Shown here: in pieces, positions 18,285-27,646 of the stretch
How the letters are laid out: each line of letters opens with the position of its first letter
Position numbering within the stretch: the first letter of the stretch is position 1
Assembly (NCBI RefSeq): GCF_019209835.1
Contig: NZ_JAHUTS010000010.1
Location: forward strand, 62,001 to 126,000
Source: Enterovibrio paralichthyis
Lineage (GTDB): Bacteria; Pseudomonadota; Gammaproteobacteria; Enterobacterales; Vibrionaceae
Direction: 5' to 3'
DNA: 64,000 nucleotides
Notes under the pieces: model-generated
Databases searched by the model: none
The model's input: the letters and a program-made list of their open reading frames with translations, nothing else
Told to the model about the DNA's origin: nothing
Program-made: the position numbers and the translations under genes

Positions 18285-18665
18285 ATGAAAAAAGCCGTAT
18301 CGAAAATAAGTTCATTGTTGGCGGTGATGGCACTCGCTTATTCAGCGTCTGCCACAGCCAATGATTTCCCAACCGTTGAGCGGGTCAAGTTTGTCCAGGA
18401 GTGCATGGCGCTCAAAGGGGGGCCTTCTTACGTCAACATGTATGGCTGCAGCTGTGTGATAGACAAAATTGCCGACAAGATGACGTTTGAACAATTCGCC
18501 TACGACGATGCCTTTGTGCGCCTGCGCAATATGCGCGGTGAACGCGGGGGGTATTTCCGCTCATCCAAAGACAGCCGACAGGCACGCAGCGAGCTGCTTG
18601 GGTTGCGTGAAGAGGCGGAAAAACAGTGTTTTGTCGCTGAAACCATCACCACAGCCAGTCAGTAG
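18285..18665 (+). CDS. Secreted four-cysteine protein of unknown function
   Basis: A 126-aa protein with a clear signal peptide (about 1-26, ending ATA). The mature part has four cysteines: one in FVQECMALKG, a CSC pair in MYGCSCVIDKIADKM, and one in EKQCFVAE. The pattern resembles small secreted proteins I recall from PQQ clusters, but I cannot name a family. It is 15 bases after the cupredoxin gene and just before the binding-protein gene, with good ribosome sites, so it is part of the same operon. A disulfide-stabilised redox or metal-delivery partner is possible. Confidence 0.7.
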   Translation: MKKAVSKISSLLAVMALAYSASATANDFPTVERVKFVQECMALKGGPSYVNMYGCSCVIDKIADKMTFEQFAYDDAFVRLRNMRGERGGYFRSSKDSRQARSELLGLREEAEKQCFVAETITTASQ

Positions 18666-18671
18666 GAGGCC

Positions 18672-19547
18672 ATGATGAAGTTATTCAATACAAGCATTGC
18701 CCTGATCCTGACCGGACTGTTGTCCCTGTCTTCCGTGGCAGCCGCAGAGAAAGCGTTTCCGTCGCCGCTGCCGGACAAGCTGCGGGTATGTGCCGACCCC
18801 AATAACCTGCCTTACTCCAACAAAGCGCAGGAAGGGTTTGAAAACAAAATTGCCGAGCAACTGGGGGAATACTTCGGGCTGGATGTTGAGTATGTCTGGT
18901 TTCCCCAGCGTATGGGCTTTATCCGCAATACCTTGAAAAACTGGTCCGATATTGAAGGGCGCTTTGCCTGTGATTTGGTCATCGGCGTTCCGGCCCAGTT
19001 TGATATTGCCGCCACCACCAAACCTTACTACCGCTCTGCCTACTCCCTGCTGCTGAAAAAAGACGGGGCTTTGGCAAACGTCAACAACCAGCAGGACTTT
19101 CTCGCCTTGCCGGATGCAGTGAAGAAAGCGATCAAGGTTGCCGCGTTCAGCCCTTCCCCTGCTGTAAGTTGGCTGCGGGAAAATGGCTTTAAAGACAGCA
19201 CCGAGTATTTCCGCATCATGAATGGCGATCCGGAAGACTATCCAGGCAAGATGGTTGGCCGCGTTGCCGACGGTGAATTCGACGCTTTGGTGATTTGGGG
19301 CCCCATCGCTGGTTACTTTGCCAAAGCCTATCCGGATCTGGCCGTGATCCCCCTGACATCCGGCAATGGCAATGTGTTCGATTTTTCCATCTCCATGGGA
19401 GTCCGATACGGCGAGAAGCCGTGGAAAGAGACCGTTGAAATGGCCATGGATGCCAATGCACCGCAAATTGCCATGATCCTCAACGATTTCGGTGTGCCCG
19501 TTGTCGAAGCTTCTTCGAAACCACCACGTGACGATGATGACGACTGA
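18672..19547 (+). CDS. xoxJ: XoxJ/MoxJ-like periplasmic binding protein
   Basis: A 291-aa exported protein of the solute-binding (SBP_bac_3) fold. It matches the 'quinoprotein dehydrogenase-associated putative ABC substrate-binding' family (TIGR03871 type). A signal peptide (about 1-25) precedes LRVCADPNNLPYSNKAQEGFENKIAEQLG. XoxJ proteins sit beside xoxF and are thought to help the dehydrogenase mature rather than import a solute; no permease gene is adjacent here. The protein ends in an unusual five-aspartate tail (RDDDDD), a possible metal-binding stretch. The next gene starts within its last codons. Confidence 0.87.
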   Translation: MMKLFNTSIALILTGLLSLSSVAAAEKAFPSPLPDKLRVCADPNNLPYSNKAQEGFENKIAEQLGEYFGLDVEYVWFPQRMGFIRNTLKNWSDIEGRFACDLVIGVPAQFDIAATTKPYYRSAYSLLLKKDGALANVNNQQDFLALPDAVKKAIKVAAFSPSPAVSWLRENGFKDSTEYFRIMNGDPEDYPGKMVGRVADGEFDALVIWGPIAGYFAKAYPDLAVIPLTSGNGNVFDFSISMGVRYGEKPWKETVEMAMDANAPQIAMILNDFGVPVVEASSKPPRDDDDD

Positions 19548-20100
19548 TCCCCTAAAAACGGGCAGACTGACTGCCCGTTTTTCATTGCCTTCGACATTGT
19601 GCCGGCTCGCCGCCGGCCTGTTGTTTGTGGCTTTTCTGCTCCCATTGCCCGCCAAAAGCACCGACATGCTGGTGCTCGACTTTGAACTCAATGACCTTAC
19701 CTTTGTGACCGACAACAGCGAAGAAGTGGCGCGCACAGCCATGCTCGGAGACATGCTCAGGCAAACCCTGCAAGAAAAGCATGGTTTTCGCGTGGTCGCC
19801 GTGTCGCCAGAACAGTATGCCAATGCCAATCAGGGCTTTGGTTACCTGTTGTCACATCCGGAGGCCGCTGCCGAACTAGGGCGTGAGCACGATGCCAGAT
19901 GGGTCGTGATCACACAGCTTCATAAACCCAGTTTCCTGTTTGCCTATCTGATCGCGCAGGTGGTTCATGTTCCGACTGACAGTGCCTACCCGGAAGTGAT
20001 TGTGGAAATCAAAGGGCAACAGGATGTCATCAACCAACGGGGTATCAACAAGCTCTCGGGCAAAATCGCCCGCCAGATTGCGGCTATCTCCCGACCGTGA
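19534..20100 (+). CDS. DUF2380-like exported protein
   Basis: A 188-aa protein with a signal peptide after a short basic N-terminus (LCRLAAGLLFVAFLLPLPA, about residues 23-41). The mature domain (MLVLDFELNDLT, then TAMLGDMLRQTLQ and GREHDARWVVITQLHK) resembles the DUF2380 family, which recurs in quinoprotein clusters. It overlaps the last 14 bases of the xoxJ-like gene, and its early codons contain a terminator-like hairpin. Its function is unknown. A position at the end of the xoxF operon suggests a periplasmic accessory role. Confidence 0.7.
   Translation: MMTTDPLKTGRLTARFSLPSTLCRLAAGLLFVAFLLPLPAKSTDMLVLDFELNDLTFVTDNSEEVARTAMLGDMLRQTLQEKHGFRVVAVSPEQYANANQGFGYLLSHPEAAAELGREHDARWVVITQLHKPSFLFAYLIAQVVHVPTDSAYPEVIVEIKGQQDVINQRGINKLSGKIARQIAAISRP
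19554..19582 (+). terminator. Terminator-like hairpin inside the start of the DUF2380-like gene
   Basis: AAAAACGGGCAG-ACTGA-CTGCCCGTTTTT is a perfect intrinsic-terminator shape just after the xoxJ stop, yet it lies within codons 7-16 of the next gene. It may attenuate expression of that gene. Confidence 0.6.
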
Positions 20101-20104
20101 GTAA

Positions 20105-20134
20105 CAAAAAAGCGATGCCGGGGCATCGCTTTTC
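20105..20134. terminator. Bidirectional terminator between the xoxF operon and cysH
   Basis: The hairpin AGCGATGCC/GGCATCGCT is flanked by an A-run and a T-run, between the convergent DUF2380-like gene and cysH. Confidence 0.75.
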
Positions 20135-20149
20135 AGATTCTACGTCAGG

Positions 20150-20908
20150 TTAAATACCGGCGCCGTCGCTCACATCATCTTCATGCAAACCACATTCGCG
20201 CTTTAGGCCAAAGAAGCGGGTTTCCTCTTCTGTCATGCCTGCTTCAAGCTTACGGGTGGTGTGCACATCCCCAACAGAAACATAACCCTGATCCCACAGC
20301 GGGTGATACGGCAGATCGTGATCTTTCAGATAGTAGTGCACGTCTTTATTCGTCCAGTCGATCACTGGCAAGAACTTAAACACCCCGTTCTGGATCCCGA
20401 GAATAGGTAAGGTCTTGCGTGATCCGGACTGATCGCGGCGAAGGCCGGAAAACCAGGTCCCGACATTCAGCTCATCCAGTGCACGGCGCATCGGCTCCAC
20501 CTTGTTCAGGCGGTTATACAGCTCAATGCCCTCAACACCCTGCTCCCACAGCTTGCCATAGTGCGCTTCCTGCCAGGCTGCGCTCTGCTCAGCGCGGTAA
20601 ACCCGCAGATCCAGCGACAGGCGCTTGGTCAGATCATTGATGAACTGGTAGGTTTCAGGAAACAGGTAACCGGTATCGGTCAGGATCACCGGCGTATCCG
20701 GTTTTTCCTGCGTCACCAGGTGCAACATCACTGCCGCCTGAATACCAAAGCTTGAAGAGAGGGCGAATTCGCCCTGCAGGTTTTCCAACGCCCACCGAAC
20801 CCGCTCCTGCGCTGACAGGCTTTCCAGCTCAGCGTTAATGGGCGCCAGCTCCATTATCTGTTGTGCCTTGGTCAGGCCCAGCAGATCGGACAGTTGAAAT
20901 TTAGGCAT
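20150..20908 (-). CDS. cysH: Phosphoadenylylsulfate reductase
   Basis: Reduces PAPS to sulfite with thioredoxin electrons in assimilatory sulfate reduction. The 252-aa protein has the PP-loop-type fold (ALSSSFGIQAAVMLHLV near 50-66), the DTGYLFPETYQF motif, GLRRDQSGSRKTLPIL, and the C-terminal catalytic cysteine in KRECGLHEDD. It lacks the extra cysteine pairs of APS reductases, so it is PAPS-specific. Its start overlaps the end of cysI by 8 bases, making cysJIH one operon. Confidence 0.95.
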   Translation of the reverse strand: MPKFQLSDLLGLTKAQQIMELAPINAELESLSAQERVRWALENLQGEFALSSSFGIQAAVMLHLVTQEKPDTPVILTDTGYLFPETYQFINDLTKRLSLDLRVYRAEQSAAWQEAHYGKLWEQGVEGIELYNRLNKVEPMRRALDELNVGTWFSGLRRDQSGSRKTLPILGIQNGVFKFLPVIDWTNKDVHYYLKDHDLPYHPLWDQGYVSVGDVHTTRKLEAGMTEEETRFFGLKRECGLHEDDVSDGAGI

Positions 20909-22619
20909 AGAAATCCCTCTTAGAGACTTTCACTTCCGCGATGATACCGGCGCGGATAACAAAATCACCGAAGCCTTCGCCGTCGTTGCGCTCTGTCGCC
21001 CAGCGCCCGACCAGTGCGTCGATCTCTTCCAGGATCTGCGCATCGGTGATGTTCTCTTTGTACATTTTAGGCACACGTGTCCCTTCGCGGTTTCCGCCAA
21101 GGTGCAGGTTGTAACGGCCAGGCGCTTTACCCACCAGCCCGATTTCCGCCAACATTGCGCGGCCACAGCCGTTCGGACAGCCAGTAACACGGAAGATGAT
21201 GTGCTCATCACCCACAGCGTGTTTTTCCAGTACCCCTTCCAGCTCGGTCACAAAGCCCGGCAGGAAACGCTCAGCTTCCGCCATCGCCAGCGGACAGGTT
21301 GGGAATGCCACACACGCCATGGAGTTTTTGCGTTGTTCACTGACGCCATCATCCATCAGTCCATGCTCGCGGGCAATCTTCTCTATCTTGGCTTTGTTGG
21401 ATTTCGACACGCCCGCCACAATCAGGTTCTGGTTGGCGGTCATGCGAAAATCCCCTTTGTGGATTTTGGCAATCTCGGCCACGCCGGTTTTCAGTGGCTT
21501 GCCCGGGTAATCCAGCAAACGACCATTTTCGATAAACAGGGTCAGGTGATGTTTTCCATCAATGCCTTCTACCCAACCGATACGATCACCGCGGCCGGTA
21601 AACTCATACGGACGGCTCACCTCAAACGTCACACCTGCACGTTTTTCCACTTCGGCCTTGAACACATCAGTCCCGACGCGATCCAGGGTGTACTTGGTCT
21701 TGGCATTCTTACGGTTTGAACGGTTACCCCAATCGCGCTGGGTAGACACCACTGCCGCCGCCACGTCCAGCGTTTTCGCCAGCGGGATATACCCCAGGTC
21801 GTCAGCCTTACGCGGATAGGTTGCCGTGTCGCCGTGGGTCATGGCCAGGCCGCCACCCACCAGCACGTTAAAGCCAACCAGTTTGCCGTTGTCGGCAATC
21901 GCCACAAAGTTCAGGTCATTGGCGTGCACATCCACATCATTTTGCGGTGGGATCACGACAGTGGTTTTAAATTTACGTGGCAGATAGTTGGAACCCAGGA
22001 TTGGCTCTTCATCCTGATGCCCTTCCACCTTCTCACCGTTTAGCCAGATTTCGGCATAGGCACGGGTTTTCGGCAGCAGGTGTTCACTGATCTTCTTCGC
22101 CCACTCGTAGGCTTCCTGATGCAGTTCAGACTCTACAGGGTTCGAGGTACACAGCACGTTACGGTTAACGTCACCCGCCGTGGCAATCGAGTCGATACCA
22201 ATCTTGTTCAGGGTCTGGTGCATCAGCTTGATGTTTGGCTTCAACACACCGTGAAACTGGAACGTCTGGCGCGTGGTCAGGCGGATACTGCCGTACATGG
22301 TGTGGTCGGTTGCAAACTCGTCAATCGCCAGCCACTGCTTGGGTGTAATAATCCCGCCCGGCATACGTGCACGCAGCATCACATTGTGCAACGGCTCCAG
22401 TTTCTGTTTCTGGCGCTCAGCACGGATATCGCGATCATCTTGCTGATACATGCCGTGAAAACGGATCAACTGGAAGTTGTCGGCGGTAAAGCCACCGGTG
22501 ACCGGATCAGCCAGATCCTGCTCGATGGTGCCGCGTAAAAAATTACTTTCCCGCTTAAGACGCTCGTTGTCTGACAATGGGCCCAGCTCTTCGCCCAACA
22601 CAATTTGCTTGTCGCTCAT
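20901..22619 (-). CDS. cysI: Sulfite reductase hemoprotein beta-component
   Basis: Reduces sulfite to sulfide using siroheme and a 4Fe-4S cluster, with electrons from CysJ. The 572-aa protein holds the cysteine cluster ligands CVAFPTCPLAMAE (near 435) and TGCPNGCGRAM (near 480) and the siroheme-binding arginines of the ferredoxin/nitrite reductase half-domains. The length equals that of E. coli CysI. The single-base contact with cysJ and overlap with cysH indicate translational coupling. Siroheme comes from cysG at 5.9 kb. Confidence 0.97.
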   Translation of the reverse strand: MSDKQIVLGEELGPLSDNERLKRESNFLRGTIEQDLADPVTGGFTADNFQLIRFHGMYQQDDRDIRAERQKQKLEPLHNVMLRARMPGGIITPKQWLAIDEFATDHTMYGSIRLTTRQTFQFHGVLKPNIKLMHQTLNKIGIDSIATAGDVNRNVLCTSNPVESELHQEAYEWAKKISEHLLPKTRAYAEIWLNGEKVEGHQDEEPILGSNYLPRKFKTTVVIPPQNDVDVHANDLNFVAIADNGKLVGFNVLVGGGLAMTHGDTATYPRKADDLGYIPLAKTLDVAAAVVSTQRDWGNRSNRKNAKTKYTLDRVGTDVFKAEVEKRAGVTFEVSRPYEFTGRGDRIGWVEGIDGKHHLTLFIENGRLLDYPGKPLKTGVAEIAKIHKGDFRMTANQNLIVAGVSKSNKAKIEKIAREHGLMDDGVSEQRKNSMACVAFPTCPLAMAEAERFLPGFVTELEGVLEKHAVGDEHIIFRVTGCPNGCGRAMLAEIGLVGKAPGRYNLHLGGNREGTRVPKMYKENITDAQILEEIDALVGRWATERNDGEGFGDFVIRAGIIAEVKVSKRDFYA

Positions 22620-24442
22620 TAATACACATCCTTTTGATAGCGCTTGGCTTTACGCAGCTCGTTCAAATAGTTTTCTGCGTCTTCTCGGCTCTTGCCGCCA
22701 TGTTGTTCAATCACAGTGATCAGGGCTTCGTGCACATCTTTGGCCATACGGGTTGCGTCACCACAAATGTAAAGGTACGCGCCGTCCTGCAGCCATTGCC
22801 AAACTGCCTGACCTTTGGCGAGGAGCTTGTCCTGAACGTACACTTTTTCTGCCTGATCACGGCTGAAAGCCAGATCAATCTCAGTCAGCACACCGTCTTT
22901 GAGGTATTTCTGCCACTCCACCTGATACAGGAAGTCCTGGGTGAAGGTACGGTCACCGAAGAAAAGCCAGTTTTTCCCTTCTGCACCGCGTGCATCACGC
23001 TCCTGAAGAAAAGCGCGGAATGGTGCGATACCGGTACCTGGCCCCACCATGATAACCGGCGCATCGTCGTCAGCAGGCAGTTTGAAGTTGTCGTTATGCT
23101 CGATAAAGACCTTCACTTCACCAGACTCTTCAGCGCGCTGTGCCAGGAAACCGGACGCGCCGCCAACACGGGTGTTGTCACCGTTTTTAAACTCCACCAG
23201 ACCGACAGTCAGGTGCACTTCTTCGCCGACTTCTTCCTGGCTTGAAGCGATGGAATACAAGCGCGGCGTCAGTTTGCGCAGCAAGCCAACCAGTTGCTCG
23301 GCAGTCAGCTTTGTTTTCTTCTCGCCCAGTACATCAGCCACCTGAGTGTTGTTGGCATACTGGCGCAGCTTGTCTTTGTCTTCAGCCAACTTTTGCAGCT
23401 TCTTGCTGCCGGAAAGCTCGGCAAAGGCCGCGACCTGCTGCGGGTTGGACGCGGTGATTTCAAACTTCTCAATCAATGCCTGACGCAAAGTGAGGGATTC
23501 ACCGGCCACTTCCACCGTCTCATCGCCAGTCAGTCCGGCTTTCGCCAGTATCTCGTCCGCCAGCGCAGGGCTGTTGGTGTAGTAAACACCCAGGGCATCA
23601 CCCGGCTGGTAAGTCAGGCCAGACTCGCCCAAATCTATTTCGATATGGCGCACGTCTTTGCCCGAATCACGCCCGGTAATTTTCTGGTTAGCCACCAGTT
23701 CTGCGGTGTACGGGTTTTGCTTACTGTAGGCTGATGCCGTGCCCACCGAGGTGGCGGCATGCAGCGGTACGACCACTTCGCTGGCACCACCACCGATGGT
23801 TTCTTTTACCTTGCCCAGCACATCTGAACGCCAGCGCTCTGCATCGCCTTCATAGTCAACATCACAGTCGATACGTGGCGTGATCGCTTTGGCACCCAGT
23901 TTGGACAGGAAGGTGTCGAAGTCTTTACCGGTCTGACAGAAAAACTCGTAGCTGGAATCACCCAGTCCCAGTACCGCGTATTGCAGCTTGTCGAGCTTGG
24001 GCGCTTTTTTCGATTGCAGGAATTCGTGCAGGGAAATGGCGTTATCAGGTGGCTCGCCTTCACCGTTGGTGGAGGCAACGATCACCAAATGGGTTTCCTT
24101 TGCCAGATCGCGTGGCTTGTAATCGTCAGCTGAATAGAGGGAAACCTCGATGCCGTCTGCCTGCGCTGCCGCTTCCAAAGACTTTGCCACACCTTTGGCA
24201 TTGCCGGTTTGGGAGGCATAAATAATGGTCAGCTTACCGGCGGGTTTTGCCGCCGTTGCCACGGCTGCAGCCAGCGGTTGTGGGGTTGCTCCTGCCGCGG
24301 CCGGAGTTTGGCTTAAGCCCCAGAAATAGCCACTGATCCAGGCCAGCTGTTGTGGTGACAAATCTGCCACCGTCTTTTGCAGTTGACCAATCTGCTGATC
24401 ATTGAGCGGACTGGCCAGCGCAGAAAGTTCCTTGAGTAACAT
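22619..24442 (-). CDS. cysJ: Sulfite reductase flavoprotein alpha-component
   Basis: NADPH-dependent diflavin reductase that feeds CysI. The 607-aa protein has an FMN flavodoxin domain (IIYASQTGNAKGVAKSLE, about 74-91; STNGEGEPPDNA). A FAD-binding domain follows (PRLYSIASSQEEVGEEVHLTV near 394; GGASGFLAQR), and then the NADPH domain (VGPGTGIAPFRAFLQER near 470, CGDATRMAKDVHEAL). The length is typical. The 237-base region upstream should contain the cysJIH promoter; nothing else is apparent in it. Confidence 0.97.
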   Translation of the reverse strand: MLLKELSALASPLNDQQIGQLQKTVADLSPQQLAWISGYFWGLSQTPAAAGATPQPLAAAVATAAKPAGKLTIIYASQTGNAKGVAKSLEAAAQADGIEVSLYSADDYKPRDLAKETHLVIVASTNGEGEPPDNAISLHEFLQSKKAPKLDKLQYAVLGLGDSSYEFFCQTGKDFDTFLSKLGAKAITPRIDCDVDYEGDAERWRSDVLGKVKETIGGGASEVVVPLHAATSVGTASAYSKQNPYTAELVANQKITGRDSGKDVRHIEIDLGESGLTYQPGDALGVYYTNSPALADEILAKAGLTGDETVEVAGESLTLRQALIEKFEITASNPQQVAAFAELSGSKKLQKLAEDKDKLRQYANNTQVADVLGEKKTKLTAEQLVGLLRKLTPRLYSIASSQEEVGEEVHLTVGLVEFKNGDNTRVGGASGFLAQRAEESGEVKVFIEHNDNFKLPADDDAPVIMVGPGTGIAPFRAFLQERDARGAEGKNWLFFGDRTFTQDFLYQVEWQKYLKDGVLTEIDLAFSRDQAEKVYVQDKLLAKGQAVWQWLQDGAYLYICGDATRMAKDVHEALITVIEQHGGKSREDAENYLNELRKAKRYQKDVY

Positions 24443-24679
24443 GACACGACATCCCTTTATTATTGCGTGAGCATAGATTAGCCACTCACCGTAATAACTA
24501 GAAAGAATAGAAACGCATGTTTTATAACCAAGGGTTTGATGGGGATATTCAGGGTTCCGCGGTGCGCTATCAGGATAGAGCCCGCAACAGCACTGGTTTC
24601 AGTGCCGCTGCATCAGGGCGGGATAGACGTAAAAAGTTAAAAGGAGGTGACGCAAAAGTGTGTTGTGGCAAGGCAATAG

Positions 24680-24910
24680 TCAGCTGTCGATAATCCGCAC
24701 CTGCTGAAAGCCAACATCCAGCGCATTTTCAGTGGCCATGTCCACATCGCCAAAACACTGTTCAATACCGTTGCCATCAGTCAATGGCACCAGACCGCCA
24801 CGGGCATGGCGGAACTCAACAATCCAGCCATCACTGGACAGCGAGGGTTCAACCAGCGCCTCAACCAACATACGCTGACCGTACAGCGAGCGAAGTTCCG
24901 TTTTTGTCAT
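24680..24910 (-). CDS. Conserved small protein, unknown function
   Basis: A 76-aa soluble protein (MTKTELRSLYGQRMLVEALV at the start) with a run of beta-type sequence (DGWIVEFRHARGGLVPLTDGNG) and an acidic middle. There is no signal peptide, membrane helix or recognised motif. The ATG at 24910 is favoured over an upstream in-frame ATG because the extra residues look non-coding. It stands alone between cysJ and the sensor kinase gene. I do not recognise the family. Confidence 0.5.
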   Translation of the reverse strand: MTKTELRSLYGQRMLVEALVEPSLSSDGWIVEFRHARGGLVPLTDGNGIEQCFGDVDMATENALDVGFQQVRIIDS

Positions 24911-25011
24911 AGTACGTACCTGCTTCAGCCCAAAACATCGGGGCACAATTTTCCCAATGGTTTCGTATCAAAAAGCATAGTCTGGCGCTTACTGGTCTGC
25001 CAGAAAGCCCA

Positions 25012-27645
25012 TTACCGATGTTGAGACGCCGCCAGCACCGTCGGCGGCAGATCCTGGGGATCGCCGCTGAGCAGATGCACCATGGTCATTTTCAGCCGCA
25101 TAGGCGAAACCGGCTTATGCAGTACCAGGTAGCCGTTTTCCCGCGCCTGATGCTGCAACTCTTCACTGCGGTTGGCGGTGACAATCACGGTCGGGATCGG
25201 CTGCATACGATGTGCGTTAATTGACTGCGCCAGCGCAATCCCGGTGACATCGTTGTCGAGGTGGTAATCGGCAATCAACAGCTCTACCGGCGTCTGCACC
25301 GTATCACACTGGATTTGCAGCTCTTCCAGCGAAGCGGCGCACAGCACCTCACAACCCCAACGCTGCAGCAGCTCCTGCATGGCATTGCAAATATTCTGGT
25401 CGTTGTCGATGACCCATACCCGCGCCCCCTGAAGCATCATGCTGGTATCGGTGACCAGGGATTCAATGTTGTTGCGAAGCGTTGGCGTCTGCGCCGAACC
25501 GTAAGGCACCAGCACAGAAAAACGCGACCCGACGCCGGGTTGGGAGTCCACCGAAACCGTGTGCCCCAACACTCCGGCAATCTTGTCCACTATCGCCAGC
25601 CCAAGGCCAAGCTGGGTGTGGTTCTTATCCTGATTGGATGTCAGGCGTTTGAACTCCTGGAAGATTTCGTTCTTTTTGTCTTCCGGGATACCGACACCGG
25701 TATCCACCACTTCAATACGCAAACCGTCACGGCAGCGGCGGCAACCCAGCAGGATTTTCCCGGAAGGCGTGTAACGCAGCGCATTGGTCATCAGGTTGCG
25801 CACAATCCGCGCCAGTAACTGGGAATCGGTAAAGACATTGGCGGAGCTGTGCACGTAGCGCACTTCAACCCGGCCATTTTCGGCGGCATGGCTGAAATCA
25901 TCGGCGATGTTGTCGAGTAAATCGCTGATGGGGAACGACTGTTTGTCCGCCCGCACCACCCCGGCATCCAGCTTGGAGATATCAACCAGGGTCGTGATAA
26001 GCGATTCCACATCTGCCAGTGAGTGCGCCAGTGATGCCACCAGTTTGCGCGCCGACGGCGACATCCGGTGGCTGAGCAGTGAGCCAAGGTACAATTGCGC
26101 CGCATTGAGCGGTTGCAGTAAATCATGACTGATGGCCGCCAGGAATTTGGTTTTGGACAGGTTGGCACGCTCGGCTTCTTTTTTGGTTTCCAGCAAACGC
26201 TCCTGAATGGTGCGGCGCTCTTCCACTTCTTCCTGAAGCTGGTCATTAAGGGTCTGCAACTGGGCGGTGCGTTCCTGCACCCGAAGCTCCAGGGTCTGGT
26301 ATGCCTGTTCCAGCTTCTGGGCGCTCTGTTTGCGTTCGGTAATGTCCCAGTTAAGCACGAACAAGCCGGTTGTCTTGCCGTTGGTTCCCTGGTTGGGCAC
26401 GTAGCTTTTAACCACATAGCGCGCTTCACCGAAGGCGTTGTATTCCTCCAGCTCAAACACCACCGACTCACCGGCCAACGCCCGCTCCACGTAGGGTCGC
26501 AACGCTTCAAAGGTCGACATGCTGCGCGAGACAGAAATGTGCTGGCCAATCAGGGCGCCGCGCGGATAGCCATACCACTCGTCGTAAGCACGGTTGGTGA
26601 ACTGGTAGCGAAGGTCATCGCCCACGTAAGCGATAAGCGCCGGAACATTGTCCGTGATCAGCCGGAGCCACTGCTCGGTTTCCCGCAACTCCTTGGCATC
26701 CAGATAACGCTGGGTGATGTCGGTGTAGGTGTTAACGTAACCGCCATCGTCCATGGCGTGGCTGCGCACCTCAATCACGCGGCCATCCGGCAAGGTCTGC
26801 ACCCGGATCCCTTCAGGCGGACGGATACCGCTGCGCCCGATCCGCCACAATGTCACCGGGCAATCCCTCATCAATTCATCCACCAGCGCACCGTTAAGCG
26901 TGTTCTGATCCAGTCCGCTCATGTCGATAAAGCGGTGGTTGAACACCTGAACTTCTCCACCGGTGCTGACCATCAACACCCCTTGAGACAGGTTATCCAC
27001 CATGTTTTGCAGGATGCGGCTTTTCTCCGCCATCGCCGCCTCAAAGCGTGCGGTTTCCGCCCGCTTCAGCTGGGTGATATCGGCATAAAGCATCACCAGG
27101 CCACCGTTGCTGGTCTGGCGCTCCTTGATCTGCAGCCAGCGTCCGTTTTGCAGCCTGAGGGTATGACCGTTGCGTCCATGCCCCTGCTCCCGCACGATAA
27201 GGCCGTGGTCTTCCGCCAGTGCGCGCAGTTTTTCCGGCGTCAGGGAGGGTGACTCCAGCGACACGTCGTTATCACGCCAGTAACGCTGAAAACGGCTGTT
27301 GGAATACACCAGCTCGCGGTCTGCGTTAAACAGGGCAAAGCCGTCAGTAATGGATTCAATGGCATCAATAAAGCGTTGGTGCGCCTGCTCGGCCTGCTGT
27401 TTGGCGAGCATCAATTCGCGGTTGGCCGACTCAATCGAATGGAGCGCCTGATTCAGCTCCTCGGTTTTCTCCCGCACCTGATCGGCAAGCACCACGGAAT
27501 GCTGAAAGGCGCCCCATGCATCAACCTGACCACACCCGCCCTGCTCGGCGCGACGCACCAAGGCATCAATGATCTTTTTCTGGCGGCTGTTTTCCGCTTC
27601 CAGCTCAGCAATTCGCGCCTGCAACGCTGCTTTCGATTCACTCAA
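25012..27645 (-). CDS. Hybrid sensor histidine kinase, NahK/ErcS'-like
   Basis: An 877-aa kinase without membrane segments, so it is cytosolic. In order: a coiled coil (about 1-70), three PAS-like domains (near 90, 205 and 320), a second coiled coil, and the HisKA box with the phospho-acceptor histidine (AAISHDLLQPLNAAQ, near 510). The ATPase domain (NLMTNALRYTPSGK, DTGVGIP, GLGLAIV) and a C-terminal receiver (ADYHLDNDVTG carries the phospho-acceptor Asp) follow. The TTG at 27645 is chosen: it lies one base after the FIST stop and has an AAGGCAGG ribosome site. Homologues in Pseudomonas (ErcS', NahK) control ethanol oxidation or biofilm. Here it is grouped with FIST and a LuxR-type regulator beside the pqq genes. 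Confidence 0.85.
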   Translation of the reverse strand: MSESKAALQARIAELEAENSRQKKIIDALVRRAEQGGCGQVDAWGAFQHSVVLADQVREKTEELNQALHSIESANRELMLAKQQAEQAHQRFIDAIESITDGFALFNADRELVYSNSRFQRYWRDNDVSLESPSLTPEKLRALAEDHGLIVREQGHGRNGHTLRLQNGRWLQIKERQTSNGGLVMLYADITQLKRAETARFEAAMAEKSRILQNMVDNLSQGVLMVSTGGEVQVFNHRFIDMSGLDQNTLNGALVDELMRDCPVTLWRIGRSGIRPPEGIRVQTLPDGRVIEVRSHAMDDGGYVNTYTDITQRYLDAKELRETEQWLRLITDNVPALIAYVGDDLRYQFTNRAYDEWYGYPRGALIGQHISVSRSMSTFEALRPYVERALAGESVVFELEEYNAFGEARYVVKSYVPNQGTNGKTTGLFVLNWDITERKQSAQKLEQAYQTLELRVQERTAQLQTLNDQLQEEVEERRTIQERLLETKKEAERANLSKTKFLAAISHDLLQPLNAAQLYLGSLLSHRMSPSARKLVASLAHSLADVESLITTLVDISKLDAGVVRADKQSFPISDLLDNIADDFSHAAENGRVEVRYVHSSANVFTDSQLLARIVRNLMTNALRYTPSGKILLGCRRCRDGLRIEVVDTGVGIPEDKKNEIFQEFKRLTSNQDKNHTQLGLGLAIVDKIAGVLGHTVSVDSQPGVGSRFSVLVPYGSAQTPTLRNNIESLVTDTSMMLQGARVWVIDNDQNICNAMQELLQRWGCEVLCAASLEELQIQCDTVQTPVELLIADYHLDNDVTGIALAQSINAHRMQPIPTVIVTANRSEELQHQARENGYLVLHKPVSPMRLKMTMVHLLSGDPQDLPPTVLAASQHR

Positions 27646-27646
27646 G

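Noticed and set aside
14493..22043. Many long open frames antisense to quinoprotein and cys genes (for example 15988-17022 and 21102-21719)
   Set aside because: They mirror the codon structure of well-supported genes on the other strand and encode no recognisable protein features.
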